Assembly: GCF_902459465.1 (NCBI RefSeq)
Contig: NC_047073.1
Span: 5,394,001-5,458,000 of the forward strand
DNA length: 64,000 bases
Direction of reading: 5' to 3'
DNA from: Asterias rubens
Lineage: Eukaryota; Echinodermata; Asteroidea; Forcipulatida; Asteriidae
Below, piece after piece: positions 46,067-64,000 of this stretch (positions are counted from its first letter, which is position 1; each line of letters starts with the position of its first letter). Made by a program: the position numbers and the translations under genes. Below the pieces are notes generated by a model that ran no database searches, was not told where the DNA came from, and saw nothing but the letters and a program-made list of their open reading frames with translations.

Positions 46067-46594
46067 CCCTGGAAACAGCGTCCCTACATTTTGCGCACAT
46101 TGACTTGGTGCTTGGTGATTGCAGTCCCTATGAATGAGGTTCTTGCATTATCATAACTGAGTTCAAAATGTGGACAAATATGGATGCTATAAGTATCCTG
46201 AGGAGATGTCGATAGTAACTATAGAATTTTTGAAACAAATAATATGAAACACTTTTTTACCATTAAATACTGCATTGTGACAGCAATCTCCAAGACAGGC
46301 ACTGTTCTAACAACTGTATTTCCCTGAACTCGGGCTAAATTGGGCGCCAAAGTCTGCAATTCAACCTTGAGCATGTTGAGGTGTCGACAGATGCCTCATT
46401 ATATCTTACCGATTAATAATGATAATAATAGTATTTTAATTAGTATGAACACTTTTCGTTATTTTGTGCATTTTTTGGGGTCGGTACAGGGCCTACACCA
46501 AGTGAGAATACTGATCTTTGACAACAACACATTAATTTTTGTGAATATCTTCCAAGGCTCTAGATTTCTTGCGATACTCGCCATCAACCTGGCC
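46067..46594. promoter_or_regulatory. Region upstream of the EIF2B3 start codon
   Basis: It should contain the EIF2B3 promoter and 5' UTR. It includes a family A fragment (CACCAAGTGAGAATACTGATC near 46497). The ATG context GGCCATGG is a good initiation context. No core promoter element could be defined. Confidence 0.35.
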
Positions 46595-63100
<16,506 letters not shown>

Positions 63101-63616
63101 GTAAGAACCTACTTTCTTGAACTGGTATTTTAATGATAAAGAGGGGCTCCACGGTCAAAATCAGTTTTGTGTTGAACTCAATGACTAATAGAGTTTCTAT
63201 GAAAGGGGGAAAAATATTTAAAATCTGTAATCTAACGTCAAAATATCATTTCATTTGGTACTATTTTTGAGTGAAATATGAAACACAATGTCATTGACAA
63301 AAAAATGTGTTGGTACTCTCCACAAAGAATTTGTTCTTCAGGTCAAAAGGTCATATTCAAATGCTATTTTTATTGAACATGGTGGAAGTTCTAATATTTC
63401 AAATTGGTAAGACCCATATAAATGATATGTGACGCCGATTGGTGTTTTCAAAATATCAACATTTTTTACATTGAAAGGGTGTAAAAAATGATGGGGTTTT
63501 GCACTTTATTCACTTGAAGTCAAATACTTAAAAACTTTCTTTCAACTTTCATGAGAACTGTATCCTTTGGCAAATGAGTTTGTCACAAAACTGAGTTTGA
63601 TCTGTAAGTATCATGG
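63101..63616 (+). other. Start of EIF2B3 intron 8
   Basis: Intron sequence after the donor GTAAGAACC. No repeat or gene was recognised before the SINE at 63617. Confidence 0.6.
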
Positions 63617-63964
63617 CATGTCATGGCCCAGTGGTCCAGCTCACCGGACCCAAGGTCTGGTGTGGTCAGCAGCAGAGTGTGGGTTCGAATCCAGGTCATG
63701 ACACTTGCGCCTTTGAGCTAGGCACTAGGCATAATTGTTTTGTAAAAGTTGGGGAGGTACAGTGCTTTCTGTATTTCCAACCAGGCTTCTAGCGCACAAG
63801 ATACCCATACCTACATCCTTACAGACTGTAAAGGGATAACCCTGTTCAGCTCCAGGAGTACATGTAGGTGACAACATGACCCTGGTGACATCGACCAAAT
63901 CAGTTGAGTGTAACCATCGCCTTGAAGTTGCCGGCACGCCTTGTGATGGTTGGCCACCTCTTCT
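63617..63964 (+). repeat. tRNA-derived SINE in EIF2B3 intron 8
   Basis: TGTCATGGCCCAGTGGTCC head, B box GGTTCGAATCC, then TGACACTTGCGCC and the internal block GATACCCATACCTACATCC to CCCTGTTCAGCTCCAGG. Same family as 26879-27169. Confidence 0.8.
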
Positions 63965-64000
63965 AGAAAAATATAATATATGAAACATTATTTATGTGAT

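Overview
This window is animal genomic DNA, most likely from an echinoderm and probably a sea star. I base that on spliced genes with GT/AG introns, a very high load of short TTAA-flanked fold-back elements of a type I associate with echinoderm genomes (from memory, not searched), tRNA-derived SINEs, and an expanded family of death-domain/ROCO GTPases. The species is not identified.

Four host genes can be modelled exon by exon. (1) ROCO gene A, minus strand, 2136-6185, 3' end not found. (2) ROCO gene B, minus strand, 13733-17285, complete coding model of 1,105 residues ending in a death domain. (3) CCDC24, minus strand, 33078-39673, nine coding exons, 375 residues. (4) EIF2B3 (eIF2B gamma), plus strand, from 46595 to beyond the right edge, eight coding exons visible (361 residues). 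CCDC24 and EIF2B3 lie head to head with about 6.9 kb between their start codons.

The most interesting content is the ROCO pair. Each has a Roc GTPase domain (P-loop, switch-I threonine, WDxAGD, THxD) followed by a COR domain, but the GTPase fold is interrupted between switch I and the WDxAGD motif by about 400 residues containing a run of roughly nine to ten hydrophobic, probably membrane-spanning segments. The two genes share this arrangement, the same downstream exon structure and a CxxC module. Gene B adds a C-terminal death domain on a separate exon. This looks like a membrane-embedded split-Roc signalling family, plausibly acting in immune or cell-death signalling. I know of no described family with this layout, but I could not search for one.

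Layout: 1-1853 degenerate BEL/Pao retrotransposon; 2136-6185 ROCO A; 6186-13732 repeat-filled intergenic DNA; 13733-17285 ROCO B; 17286-33077 intergenic DNA with TTAA MITEs, nested elements, a MITE with a tandemly amplified arm and an array of tRNA-like repeats; 33078-39673 CCDC24, whose stop codon lies inside the last tRNA-like repeat; 39674-46594 the CCDC24/EIF2B3 interval, holding a 2.58-kb terminal-inverted-repeat element inserted into a MITE; 46595-64000 EIF2B3 with introns full of SINEs, MITEs, two 5'-truncated LINEs and a SINE-derived 80-bp tandem array.

All splice sites were chosen by eye from GT/AG context, reading phase and similarity between paralogs or to remembered orthologs. Transcription start sites, UTRs and polyadenylation sites were not determined.
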